Assembly: GCF_000695095.2 (NCBI RefSeq)
Contig: NZ_CP011454.1
Location: 3,038,001-3,102,000 of the forward strand
DNA from: Gemmatimonas phototrophica
GTDB taxonomy: Bacteria > Gemmatimonadota > Gemmatimonadetes > Gemmatimonadales > Gemmatimonadaceae
Length of the DNA: 64,000 nt
Direction of reading: 5' to 3'
Translations under genes and position numbers: made by a program
The notes under the pieces: generated by a model
What the model was told of the DNA's origin: nothing
Database searches by the model: none
The model's input: the letters and a program-made list of their open reading frames with translations, nothing else
Part shown: piece after piece, positions 24,741 through 33,083 of the stretch
Numbering within the stretch: the stretch's first letter is position 1
Layout of the letters: every line of letters starts with the position of its first letter

Positions 24741-26087
24741 ATGGCCACCTCCGATATCGATATCGAACGCGAGCTCAAGAACCTTCCGCTCGAAACCACC
24801 ACGTTGCTCGGCAAAGCCGACAGCGGCCGGATTGTGTCACGGTGGCTCATTGGCATCATCGTCGTCCTCGTGCTCATCCTGTTCCTGCCGTGGCAGCAGA
24901 ACGTGCAGGGCACAGGGAACATCACGGCGCTCAGTCCGTCCGACCGTCCGCAGCAGTTGCAAACCCGGATCGATGGTCGGATTGAGGCGTGGTATGTGGC
25001 CGAAGGGCAGTACGTCAAAAAGGGCGACTCCATCGTCCTCATTTCGGAAATCAAGGAGGAGTACCTCAATCCGAATGTGCTGTCGCTGACACAGCAGCAG
25101 CAGGATGCCAAGCAGAGCGCCATTGGCGAGAAGCTCAACAAGGCCACGGCGCTGGAGCAGCTGATTACGCAGTTGGAGCAGCAGCGCGAATTCAAGCTGC
25201 AACAGACGCGCAACAAGCTGCTGCAGTATCAGGCGGAAGTCCGGCAGGCGACCCTTGAGGACTCGGTGGCGCGGGATCAGTTGCGCCGTCGCGAGCGGCT
25301 CTTCCGGGATACGCTGGGATTGGTCTCGGTGAACGACCTGCAGACGTTTCAGGTGCGCGTGCAGTCCGCGGCCGCCAAGCTGGTCGAGAAGCAGCAGATG
25401 CTGGCCATTACCCAGACGGACATCGAAAGCATTCCGGCCGAATACGGTGAAAAAATTGCCAAGGCGAGTTCGGATCGGGCTGCCACACTCTCCGAGGTCA
25501 GTGAAGGGCGTTCGGAGGTGGCGAAACTGAAGGACAAGGTCGGGTCGATCACCATTCGCAACGGGTTCTACGTGATCAAGGCCCCACAGGATGGCTATGT
25601 GGTGCGGGCCACGCGTGCCGGCCAGGGCGAAATCGTGAAGTCGGGAGAGCCCATTGTCACGGTGCAGCCTGCCCGTCCCAGCAAGGCGGTCGAGTTGTAC
25701 GTGCGCCCGATGGACGTGGCGCTGCTCAAGCCGGGTCGCCATGTCCGCGTATTCTTTGACGGCTGGCCAGCGCTTCAGATCTCCGGGTGGCCGCAGGTGG
25801 CGGTTGGCACCTTTGGTGCGCAGGTGGCCGTCATCGACCAGTTCCCGAGTTCCGACGGTCGTTTCCGCGTCTTGCTGGTGCCGGACACGACCCATGATGA
25901 GCCGTGGCCGGCGCAATTGCGTCTTGGCACCGGTGCGGAAGGGTGGGCCATGTTGGACAACGTGACGGTGGGTTGGGAAATCTGGCGTCAGTTGAATGGC
26001 TTCCCGCTGTCGATCAAGCCGGGGGATGCGTTGCCGGGCGAAGCGGTGGCGGGTGACAAGGGCAAGGGTGATGGAGGGAAGAAGTGA
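24741..26087 (+). CDS. HlyD-family membrane fusion protein
   Basis: A 448 aa periplasmic adaptor. It has a short cytoplasmic N-terminus and one membrane helix (about residues 33-50, GIIVVLVLILFLPW). The lipoyl/barrel-sandwich half-motif is IDGRIEAWYVAEGQYVKKGD. A long alpha-helical hairpin rich in Gln/Glu/Lys follows (about 110-270). The second lipoyl half is FYVIKAPQDGYVVRA, and a beta-barrel domain completes the fold. A Lys/Gly-rich tail ends the protein. It should bridge the ABC subunit and the outer-membrane channel of this operon. It begins 3 bases after the ABC stop and overlaps the next gene by 4 bases. Confidence 0.93.
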   Translation: MATSDIDIERELKNLPLETTTLLGKADSGRIVSRWLIGIIVVLVLILFLPWQQNVQGTGNITALSPSDRPQQLQTRIDGRIEAWYVAEGQYVKKGDSIVLISEIKEEYLNPNVLSLTQQQQDAKQSAIGEKLNKATALEQLITQLEQQREFKLQQTRNKLLQYQAEVRQATLEDSVARDQLRRRERLFRDTLGLVSVNDLQTFQVRVQSAAAKLVEKQQMLAITQTDIESIPAEYGEKIAKASSDRAATLSEVSEGRSEVAKLKDKVGSITIRNGFYVIKAPQDGYVVRATRAGQGEIVKSGEPIVTVQPARPSKAVELYVRPMDVALLKPGRHVRVFFDGWPALQISGWPQVAVGTFGAQVAVIDQFPSSDGRFRVLLVPDTTHDEPWPAQLRLGTGAEGWAMLDNVTVGWEIWRQLNGFPLSIKPGDALPGEAVAGDKGKGDGGKK

Positions 26088-27583
26088 TGAGGCGGCTTGT
26101 CTACGCCGCCTTCCTTCCGCCACTGCTTCTTCTCGATGTTCGCCCCCTGCCGGGTCAGGGTACGCCCCCGCGCGATAGTGCGCGGCTGCGCACCAGCGCC
26201 CTCGTCGGGACCGTGGTGGACACGGTCGGGATGCCGTTTCCCTTTCCCGCGTTCGTTGATGTGGTGCTGGCCAATCATCCGGTAGCCGCTCAGGCTCGCC
26301 TGGTGGCCGAACAGGCGCGGGCGGAATTGCGACAGGCGTGGGGGGCCTTTGACCCCAAGCTGGTGGCAACGTGGGATCAGAAGCGCTTTGGCGGCACCGA
26401 GTACTTCAAGTACTTCGATGCGGAGATGAAGATTCCGCTTCCCATCGGGGCCGATGTGACGCTCGCCTTCGATCGTACGATGGGCCGCTATTTCAATCCG
26501 GATCGTCGCACCACCGGCAACGGCACCTTTTCGGCAGGGATCTCGCTGCCGCTGGGCCAACGCATCATTACCGATGAACGGCGGACGGCGCTGCAACAGG
26601 CTCGGGCAGCCCGAGACGCCGGTGACGCCGAGCGCATCGGGATTCTGAACAAACTCCTGTTTTCGGCGGCCAAAGACTACGGCGTCTGGTACGAAACGTG
26701 GCGACGTCGGGCAATCGCTCAGGAAGGGGAGGCGCTCGCGGACTTCCGGCTCCAGGCCGTACGACAGCGGGTGGCCAACGGCGAAAGTGCGCCAATCGAT
26801 ACCATCGAAGCGCTGCTGGAGCTGCAGCGTCGCCAGGTGACCCGCTACGAGACCGATGCCTCGTTTTACGTGTCGACGCTGAACCTCACGGCGTATGTGT
26901 GGGACAGCGAGGGTCGGCCAGCGGCCCTGCCCGGAGATGCCAAACCGGTGCTGGACGGTGTAGGACGTGGCGGGCTCGACTCCACCCGTCTTGATGCCCT
27001 GATCGACGTTGCCACCCGCCGCAATCCGGACCTGCTCAAGGTGCAGGCCAAGGTGAAGCAGGCGGAGGCGGAGCGTCTGCTGGCCACGCAAGGCATGATT
27101 CCGCTGGCCGAAGCCAAACTGGCCGGCTTGGCGGAGCGCGGTGGTGACGACGCATTCTTTGACCGTTCACGTCTGGACAACAACTACAAGGCGGGGTTGT
27201 CGGTCAGCACGCCGTTGTTGTTCCTCAAGGAAACCGGAAAATTTGCGGCCACCGGGGCAAAACTCGAGTTCCAGCAATACGAGCGCGATCGTTTGCGGCG
27301 GGACATCGAGTTTGATGCGCGGGCGGCCATTTTCGACCTCGCCAATCTGGAGCGGCTGCTGGAGCGCCAGTCGGCGAACGTACGCAATGCGCGTCTCTTG
27401 CGGGATGCTGAGCAGATCCGGTTTGAGAACGGCGAAAGCACCCTGCTGATTCTGAATCTGCGGGAGCGCCTGGTGCTGGACGAGGCCGGCAAGCTGGCGG
27501 CGCTCGAGGGGAAGGTTGCGGCGGCCCGGGGGGCTCTGGCATTGGCAACCGGCGACCGAACGCTCCTGACAATTCCGCGCTAA
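26084..27583 (+). CDS. TolC-family outer-membrane efflux protein
   Basis: A 499 aa outer-membrane channel protein. A signal peptide (LVYAAFLPPLLLLDVRPLPGQG) is followed by the duplicated TolC pattern. Each half has 'FPAFVDVVLANHPVAAQARLV'-type helices: the first near residues 45-75 and the second near 305-345 (DVATRRNPDLLKVQAKVKQAE). Long helices follow each, plus 'GLSVSTPLLFLKE' strand-like segments. It is the third gene of the exporter operon, overlapping the HlyD gene by ATGA. That completes an ABC-adaptor-channel set for one-step export across both membranes. Confidence 0.92.
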   Translation: MMRRLVYAAFLPPLLLLDVRPLPGQGTPPRDSARLRTSALVGTVVDTVGMPFPFPAFVDVVLANHPVAAQARLVAEQARAELRQAWGAFDPKLVATWDQKRFGGTEYFKYFDAEMKIPLPIGADVTLAFDRTMGRYFNPDRRTTGNGTFSAGISLPLGQRIITDERRTALQQARAARDAGDAERIGILNKLLFSAAKDYGVWYETWRRRAIAQEGEALADFRLQAVRQRVANGESAPIDTIEALLELQRRQVTRYETDASFYVSTLNLTAYVWDSEGRPAALPGDAKPVLDGVGRGGLDSTRLDALIDVATRRNPDLLKVQAKVKQAEAERLLATQGMIPLAEAKLAGLAERGGDDAFFDRSRLDNNYKAGLSVSTPLLFLKETGKFAATGAKLEFQQYERDRLRRDIEFDARAAIFDLANLERLLERQSANVRNARLLRDAEQIRFENGESTLLILNLRERLVLDEAGKLAALEGKVAAARGALALATGDRTLLTIPR

Positions 27584-27593
27584 GTTTATCCGT

Positions 27594-27914
27594 ATGGCTG
27601 ACAAGTATTTTGACGAAGACCCCGAGTTCTCCGGCGAACTCGATGAAGACTTCAACGACGACGCGTTACTCGATGACGACGAGGATGACGAGGCGGACGG
27701 CGACGGCGTGGCCGATCTGTCCGGCCTCGTCCACTGTCCGTATTGTGGCGAGTCGGTAGAGATCTCCCTCGACCCCGGATCCGGGGCCAACCAACAGTAC
27801 ATCGAAGACTGTCAGGTGTGCTGCCGACCGTGGCTGGTGTCGGTGAGCTATGACGAGGATGGGACGGCCCATGTCTTTGTGGACGCCAGCGACGACCACG
27901 ATAGCGATGACTGA
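27594..27914 (+). CDS. CPXCG motif cysteine-rich protein
   Basis: A small 106 aa acidic protein. Residues 1-45 are Asp/Glu-rich and probably disordered. A compact zinc-ribbon-like core follows with CPYCGE and then EDCQVCCRPW, the hallmark of the CPXCG cysteine-rich family (Pfam Cys_rich_CPXG). The C-terminus is a short acidic tail. Function is unknown for the family; metal binding by the four or five Cys is expected. It follows the TolC gene by 10 bases and overlaps the CHAD-CYTH gene by 8, so it may be read from the same transcript. Confidence 0.87.
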   Translation: MADKYFDEDPEFSGELDEDFNDDALLDDDEDDEADGDGVADLSGLVHCPYCGESVEISLDPGSGANQQYIEDCQVCCRPWLVSVSYDEDGTAHVFVDASDDHDSDD

Positions 27915-29376
27915 TCCGCGCACTCCTACGGCAGACGACGTACGCCGTCTGCTTGGAGAGGCGCTCCGTCGTCCGGCCCAGGAAGGCGCACGGCTGATGG
28001 CGCTGCACTGGCTGCACCAACTGGTGGCGGCGCGGGAGTTGTGGGAGGCCTCGCAACGGAATCCGGCGAGCGATGTGCGCGGACGTGAGGTTGAGACGCG
28101 CGACGTAACCAGCGACGCTCTGCACAAGGCGCGCGTGGCGTTGCGTCGTTTGCGCGCAACCTTGCGTGAGAACGACCGCGTGCTGGATGGCGCGGTGGAT
28201 CGACGGTTGTTGCGGGCGCTCAGCCGCCTGGGCCAGGCCACCAATGCTGTACGTGATGCCGATGTGCAGCGCGCGTGGCTGGAAACCGAGGAAGAGCGGC
28301 TTCCTGAAGGCGCGCGTGACGAAGCGCGGCGCCTGCGGGCGTGGCTGGACGAGCGTACATCGCACGCCACCGAAGATGTGGGCGGCGCGTTTGCCGCCTA
28401 TCTCGATCCCATCGAAGATCGGTTGTTTGCCCGGCTCGGCAGCTATCAGCTGCAGCGACGTGTGGGTGTGGAATCCACCCCCATGCCGTTCGCGCGACAC
28501 CTCGCCACGCGCGTTGGGCGCGCCGAGAACCGCCTGCGGCGGGACATTGGACGCATCACGGATGTCTCGTCGCAGGACGCGATGCACGGCGTGCGTATTC
28601 GCCTCAAGCGTCAGCGAGCCTTGCTTGCGCCGTTTGCCCGCTCACGCCCGGCCATTGGGGCCTGGTTTGATCTGGCCACGCGAGGGCAGGATGTGCTGGG
28701 AGCCATTCGGGACGCCGACCTGCTGGCGCGCCGCGCCCGAAAGGCCGGATTGCACGTGCTCGGTCAGGCCCTTGCGGACAATGTGCTCGCGCACTTTGCC
28801 GTGTTTCAGCAGGACTGGTGTGAACGACTGGATGACGTAATGCGCACCATGGAGGCGGCGGTCAACAGTCTGCGGGGCGAAGGGATGCCCATGTCGTCCA
28901 ACGGCCTGCCCATGGAGATTGAACGCAAGTTTCTATTGCGCAGCTGTCCGCCGGCGGCCCGCACCGTCCCCCCTATACGCATTGAACAGGGGTGGATCCC
29001 GGGACAGGCACTACGCGAACGGTTGCGCCGTAGCACAGCGCCCGATGGCAGTGTGACCTGCTGGCGAACGGTAAAGCTGGGGCCTGCCGAGGCACGGGTC
29101 GAGGTGGAAGAGGTTACGCCTCCGGAGATCTTTGATGCCATGTGGGGAATCACGCGGAGCGCTCGAGTACGCAAGGATCGTTATGTGGTGCCTCACGGTG
29201 CGCACACCTGGGAGATCGACGTTTTCCTCGACCGGGACCTCGTGCTCGCCGAAGTGGAGCTTGGTGATGTGCACGAAGCCATCACGTTGCCACCGTGGCT
29301 CGCCCCGTATCTGGAGCGCGATGTGACAGGCGAACCGGCCTACTTCAATGCAGTCCTCGCCCGCCCCGAGTCATAA
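27907..29376 (+). CDS. CHAD-CYTH fusion protein (reversed domain order)
   Basis: A 489 aa protein. Residues about 10-325 are an Arg/His-rich all-helical CHAD domain, visible as two repeats each with a conserved basic helix: 'ALHKARVALRRLRATLR' and 'AMHGVRIRLKRQRALL'. Residues 336-489 are a CYTH triphosphate tunnel domain with the signature MEIERKFLL and alternating charged strands (VEVEEVTPPE, WEIDVFLD, AEVELGDV). CHAD domains bind polyphosphate, and CYTH enzymes hydrolyse or cyclise triphosphates. In the fusions I know, CYTH precedes CHAD, so the order here is reversed. I chose ATG 27907, which overlaps the CPXCG gene. Confidence 0.9.
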   Translation: MTDPRTPTADDVRRLLGEALRRPAQEGARLMALHWLHQLVAARELWEASQRNPASDVRGREVETRDVTSDALHKARVALRRLRATLRENDRVLDGAVDRRLLRALSRLGQATNAVRDADVQRAWLETEEERLPEGARDEARRLRAWLDERTSHATEDVGGAFAAYLDPIEDRLFARLGSYQLQRRVGVESTPMPFARHLATRVGRAENRLRRDIGRITDVSSQDAMHGVRIRLKRQRALLAPFARSRPAIGAWFDLATRGQDVLGAIRDADLLARRARKAGLHVLGQALADNVLAHFAVFQQDWCERLDDVMRTMEAAVNSLRGEGMPMSSNGLPMEIERKFLLRSCPPAARTVPPIRIEQGWIPGQALRERLRRSTAPDGSVTCWRTVKLGPAEARVEVEEVTPPEIFDAMWGITRSARVRKDRYVVPHGAHTWEIDVFLDRDLVLAEVELGDVHEAITLPPWLAPYLERDVTGEPAYFNAVLARPES

Positions 29377-29383
29377 CGTGAGT

Positions 29384-30592
29384 ATGCTCGTTTCACTGGC
29401 GCCATTGCGCGATCGCCGCGAACGCGTGGTGGGGTATGCGGTGAGCGCGCACCCTGAAGCGGTTCGCGGAGAAGTGCTGGGGCCGGACGAAGAAGCGCGC
29501 CAGACGGTGGACATGGTGCCGCAACTGAGTCGCATGGTGGGACGCAGCCTCGTGGTGCCGGTCACCCCCGCCGTGGTGCGCGAAGGGGCGATCACTCGCT
29601 TTGCCTCGGTGGATGCCGTCTGGCTGGTGGCCACGGAGGCGCTGGACGACCCCGTCACCCGACGCGCTGTTGACCGGTTGATCGGAGCGGGGTTCCACTT
29701 TGCTCTGCATGGATATCCGGAAGGCGAACCGCTCCCGCCGTCATTGGCAGGCAGCATCATTGTCCTCGATGCGGCACGGACAGCGCCAGCCGCACTGGAA
29801 GGCCGCATTCGGTCGCTGACTGCCGCCGGGCTCCGGCCTTTGGTGCGGGGCGTTGACGATCGCGTCACCCGTCAGCGTGTGCTGGCTGCCGGCGTGCCGA
29901 TGATTGCAGGAAGACAGCTCACTCGCGGCGCGGCCGTGGCGCCCGATCGCACCACGGAAGACAGCATCCTGCGCGCCATCACGATGCTGGCTGCCTTCAG
30001 TGACGGACGGCCCCCCGATGCCGCCTTCGATGCGTTTGTCCGCGACGACCCGCATGTGGCCGCGTCGCTGCTGAAGGCCATGGCCTCGGCCGCCCTCGGC
30101 GTGCGCGGGCCGCGCAGCGTCTCCCACGCACTGACGATGCTGGGGCGTGATGCCATTATCGAACGGCTGGTGGCCGTAACGGCACGGCTCATTGGCGAAG
30201 CCGCACAGGATCAGGAGTTGGGATTTGCGGCACTGCGGCGGGCCCGCCTGTGCGAGCGCATTGGCACGGCCCTCGATACTGCGCCGCATCCGCGAGCGCG
30301 GGTCGTGGCCGGTTTGCTCTCCACGCTGGAATTTGCGCTCGCCAGCCCCGCCCCCGTGCTGGCCCAGCGCATGGCCCTGCCGCCGCAATTGCGCGACGTG
30401 CTGGATGGACGGGCGCAGCCCCTGGGGCAGTTGCTGGATGTAGTAGACGCCATGGAGTATGGCTGGTGGGATGACATGACCGCCCGCTGCCAGCGCCTGA
30501 GCATTCGCCCCCGCGTGGTGGCGGATGCATGGCTGGACAGCTGGAAAATGGCGCGCGATGAACTCGGGCTGGCCCGTCCAGACTTCACCTAG
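29384..30592 (+). CDS. EAL-like/HDOD domain protein (YuxH type)
   Basis: A 402 aa protein in two parts. The first 180 residues resemble a degenerate EAL domain ('LAPLRDRRERVVGYAV', 'DRLIGAGFHFALHGYPEG'), but no EAL catalytic Glu or metal ligands are visible, so no c-di-GMP hydrolysis is expected. The C-terminal part (about 200-400) is an HDOD-like helical bundle ('DDPHVAASLLKAMASAALG', 'HALTMLGRDAIIERLV'). This architecture is known from YuxH-type signalling proteins of unclear output. I chose ATG 29384, 7 bases after the CHAD-CYTH stop. Confidence 0.82.
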   Translation: MLVSLAPLRDRRERVVGYAVSAHPEAVRGEVLGPDEEARQTVDMVPQLSRMVGRSLVVPVTPAVVREGAITRFASVDAVWLVATEALDDPVTRRAVDRLIGAGFHFALHGYPEGEPLPPSLAGSIIVLDAARTAPAALEGRIRSLTAAGLRPLVRGVDDRVTRQRVLAAGVPMIAGRQLTRGAAVAPDRTTEDSILRAITMLAAFSDGRPPDAAFDAFVRDDPHVAASLLKAMASAALGVRGPRSVSHALTMLGRDAIIERLVAVTARLIGEAAQDQELGFAALRRARLCERIGTALDTAPHPRARVVAGLLSTLEFALASPAPVLAQRMALPPQLRDVLDGRAQPLGQLLDVVDAMEYGWWDDMTARCQRLSIRPRVVADAWLDSWKMARDELGLARPDFT

Positions 30593-30625
30593 CGAAACAG
30601 ACGGGAACAGCGGGTACATTTGGGC

Positions 30626-31075
30626 ATGCCACAATCCGCCCGTGAATATCTGAGGCACCGCTTTCGCGGTGATGCCGACGCGCTCCGCGAGCGCGTGACG
30701 GCGATGCAGCGCGGCAGCAAGCTGCCAGGCCCCGACGCCGCCACGTCACGAAAAATGGCCGATGCCTGTGAGGATGTGGTGACGATGCTGGACAGCGTTG
30801 CCGCGCACGAGGACGCAGCTGCTGAACTGGTGGGGATCGTGGCGCTGGTGCCGCAACTGGAACAGAAGGCACGCGATACGGCCACGTTGCCGCCGGTACG
30901 GGCGGTGTACGCAGGAGCGGCGACACGCATTCGCGAAGTGCAGGATGCCGAGGCGACGGCTAGCCACGCCGACGATGCGCCTGACGCGGACGACGATGCG
31001 TTGGGTGAGGAAAGCGAGGACGACTTCGACGGCGACGCGGACGACTTCATTGATGATGATGACCTCGCGGACTGA
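30626..31075 (+). CDS. Hypothetical protein with acidic tail
   Basis: A 149 aa protein I do not recognise. Residues 1-105 are predicted helical ('SAREYLRHRFRGDADALRER', 'ACEDVVTMLDSVAAHEDAA'). The last 40 residues are almost all Asp, Glu and Ala. It lies 33 bases after the EAL/HDOD gene and overlaps the S4-protein gene by 17 bases, so it belongs to the same transcript. The second Met (30626) is preferred to the frame start at 30620. Confidence 0.72.
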   Translation: MPQSAREYLRHRFRGDADALRERVTAMQRGSKLPGPDAATSRKMADACEDVVTMLDSVAAHEDAAAELVGIVALVPQLEQKARDTATLPPVRAVYAGAATRIREVQDAEATASHADDAPDADDDALGEESEDDFDGDADDFIDDDDLAD

Positions 31076-31469
31076 CGAGGACGCCCCCGGCAAGGTCCGC
31101 GTAGACAAGTGGCTCTGGGCTGCGCGCTTCTTCAAGACGCGCGCGTTGGCGGCCGAGGCGATTGACGGCGGCAAGGTTGATGTGAACGGCGATCGTGCGA
31201 AGCGCGCCAAACAGCTCCAGGTGGGCGACGAGGTTCGGCTGCGGCAGGGGCCGGTGGAATGGGTCGTGATTGTGCGCGACGTGCAGGGGCGTCGCGGGTC
31301 GGCCGAGATTGCGCGTGGGCTGTACGACGAAACCGACGAAGGACGTCGGAAACGCGAAATCGTGACGGAACAGCTGAAGTCGATGCCAACGGCCTTCTCA
31401 CATGGTGACAGCAAGCCCGGCAAACGGGATCGTCGGGCGCTGCGGCGACTGAAAGGGGACGGCGGTTGA
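31059..31469 (+). CDS. hslR: S4-domain RNA-binding protein (Hsp15-like)
   Basis: A 136 aa protein with an N-terminal S4 domain: 'KVRVDKWLWAARFFKTRALA' followed by 'GKVDVNGDRAKRAKQLQVGDEV'. It has a basic C-terminal tail (KPGKRDRRALRRLKGDG). This is the size and layout of Hsp15, which binds 50S subunits with a trapped nascent chain. ATGs at 31053, 31056 and 31059 are all in frame, and all overlap the upstream gene. A functional parallel with ArfB upstream in the window is tempting but not shown. Confidence 0.88.
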   Translation: MTSRTDEDAPGKVRVDKWLWAARFFKTRALAAEAIDGGKVDVNGDRAKRAKQLQVGDEVRLRQGPVEWVVIVRDVQGRRGSAEIARGLYDETDEGRRKREIVTEQLKSMPTAFSHGDSKPGKRDRRALRRLKGDGG

Positions 31470-31636
31470 GTCGCACAGGCGACCCCAGCACTTCATGAAA
31501 GTCGTTTCACAGTGCTAACGCTTCGGTTTTTTCGCGTTACTATGGCTTTGGCAATTAGCCGTTGGACCTAATCGAGCGTTGTTGTGTGCCTCGGCGTATC
31601 GACCGGTCCCGTACCTCCCCTCCCCCTGTTTCTCGT

Positions 31637-32308
31637 ATGCGGATCCTCGTCATCGAAGATGATCGGCTGGTTGCCGATCTGATGCGCCAGGTATTGATGG
31701 ACGATGGGTACGCGGTGGACGTAGCGCCGGCCGCGGAAGATGGCCAGAAGCTCGCCCTCGCGACGCCCTACGACGCCATCGTCCTTGATCTCGAACTGCC
31801 CGATCGCAACGGGTTGTCGGTACTGCAGAACTTGCGTCGCGAAGGCACCACCACCCCCATTGTGGTCGCCACAGCCCACGACACCACGGCGGATGTGGTG
31901 CGCGCCCTGGATGCCGGCGCCGACGATTATCTCCAGAAGCCGTTTGCCAACGAAGTGCTCGCGGCCCGTGTGCGCGCGGCCATTCGTCGTGGTGGTGCAC
32001 GGTCCATGGAGAAAGTGCAGGTTGGGGATCTCACCCTGCACCGCGTGAACCACGAAGTGCAGTGCCAGGGCAAGCCCGTGAACCTCACGGCGCGTCAGTA
32101 TGCGCTGCTGGAGTTCCTGGCCATGCGGGCCGGTGAAACCGTCACCCGCCCCATTCTGCTGGAGCACGTGTGGCACTTGCAGTTTGATCCGGGCTCGAAC
32201 GTCGTGGACGTGCACGTGGCCCAGTTGCGCAAGCGTCTGCGTGAATCGGGGAGCGCCGTGGACATTCGTACGGTGCGCGGCGAAGGCTACGCGCTCGAGG
32301 TCCCCTGA
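31637..32308 (+). CDS. OmpR/PhoB-family response regulator
   Basis: A 223 aa two-component regulator. The receiver domain (1-120) has the acidic pair in VIEDDR, phospho-Asp in AIVLDLELPD, Thr/Ala switch residues (VVATAHDT) and Lys in YLQKPF. The C-terminal winged helix (about 130-220) has 'LTARQYALLEFLAMRAGETVT' and 'VVDVHVAQLRKRLRESG'. I chose ATG 31637 since it begins the receiver fold exactly (MRILVIEDD). No kinase gene is adjacent. The 167-base gap upstream probably carries its promoter. Confidence 0.92.
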   Translation: MRILVIEDDRLVADLMRQVLMDDGYAVDVAPAAEDGQKLALATPYDAIVLDLELPDRNGLSVLQNLRREGTTTPIVVATAHDTTADVVRALDAGADDYLQKPFANEVLAARVRAAIRRGGARSMEKVQVGDLTLHRVNHEVQCQGKPVNLTARQYALLEFLAMRAGETVTRPILLEHVWHLQFDPGSNVVDVHVAQLRKRLRESGSAVDIRTVRGEGYALEVP

Positions 32309-32315
32309 CCAACCC

Positions 32316-32348
32316 GCGCCGTGTCCCCCACGACACGGCGCTATAATT
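32316..32348. terminator. Bidirectional terminator-like hairpin
   Basis: A perfect 10-bp stem (32316-32325 with 32332-32341, loop CCCCAC) followed by TATAATT lies between the convergent response regulator and the small gene on the minus strand. It is well placed to end both transcripts. Confidence 0.65.
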
Positions 32349-32352
32349 CCGG

Positions 32353-32637
32353 TCACGACAGCGCCCGGCGCACGATGTCCTCCATCGTGTCGTCGGGCGT
32401 CGTGGCATGCACGACGTGCGTGCCTGTGCTGTGCGAGGGAAGCGCCGCCAACGTCTGCATGGCCTCGCGGTAGCGCCCAGCCTCTGCCCCGGCAATCACA
32501 ACGGCGGCAGGTGAATGCGCGAGGCACTTGGCCAGTTCAGCCTGCCGACTGGCCATGCGCACGTCCACGTCGTGCACGCGCAGCGCCGCCGCAACGGCGG
32601 TGCGCCACACACGATTGGTGGAGTAGACAACAATCAT
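32353..32637 (-). CDS. Small receiver-like hypothetical protein
   Basis: A 94 aa protein starting MIVVYSTNRVWRTAV. Its strand-helix alternation (DVDVRMASRQAELAKCL, AAVVIAGAE, GTHVVHATTPDD, EDIVRRAL) resembles a response-regulator receiver fold. The position of the phospho-Asp is occupied by Ala/Gly and the acidic pair is missing, so it would be unable to receive phosphate. Its ATG overlaps the stop of the Rid gene (ATGA), which indicates translational coupling. Function unknown; the receiver comparison is a guess from pattern. Confidence 0.65.
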   Translation of the reverse strand: MIVVYSTNRVWRTAVAAALRVHDVDVRMASRQAELAKCLAHSPAAVVIAGAEAGRYREAMQTLAALPSHSTGTHVVHATTPDDTMEDIVRRALS

Positions 32638-33059
32638 GCCGAAGGAATGGCCGCTATGGCGGAGATCTCGACGCGGATGCCACGCAGCTGCGCCCCGACC
32701 ACGGCACGCGTCGGGAATGGTGCACTGAACACGGTGCGGTACACCTGATCGAACGTCCCCCAATCGTTTTCGTCGGCCAGGTAGACCGTGACACTCACGA
32801 CGTCGGTAAGCGAGGCGCCACCGGCGCGCAGAATGCGTTCGAGGTTCGCGAGTGTCACCCGGGTCTGTTCTTCGACGGTCGTCCCTTCAATCTGACCGGT
32901 GGCCGGATTGCGTGGCGTCTGACCGGAAACAAACAGCAGTGACGAATTATTTGCGGTGCGCACGCCGGGAGAGTAGGCTCCCGCAGGCGCTGGGAGCTCC
33001 GGCAATGGGACGGGCGTCCAGTGGCGGGTCGCCGATTCGTGTGATTCGTGGTGTGACAT
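32634..33059 (-). CDS. RidA-family (YjgF) protein
   Basis: A 141 aa protein with the Rid fold: 'PAPAGAYSPGVRTANNSSLLFVSGQ', 'EEQTRVTLANLERILRAGG' and 'VVSVTVYLADENDW'. It ends 'GIRVEISAIAAIP'. RidA hydrolyses reactive imine/enamine products of PLP enzymes. The catalytic Arg of E. coli RidA (in VARLP, residue 105) aligns with a non-Arg position here (VGAQLRG), so it belongs with Rid groups that lack it. It is transcribed away from a PLP enzyme whose start lies 24 bases off, a context that fits imine metabolism. Confidence 0.9.
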   Translation of the reverse strand: MSHHESHESATRHWTPVPLPELPAPAGAYSPGVRTANNSSLLFVSGQTPRNPATGQIEGTTVEEQTRVTLANLERILRAGGASLTDVVSVTVYLADENDWGTFDQVYRTVFSAPFPTRAVVGAQLRGIRVEISAIAAIPSA

Positions 33060-33083
33060 TCTCTGGCAGGCGGAGGTGGGGCG

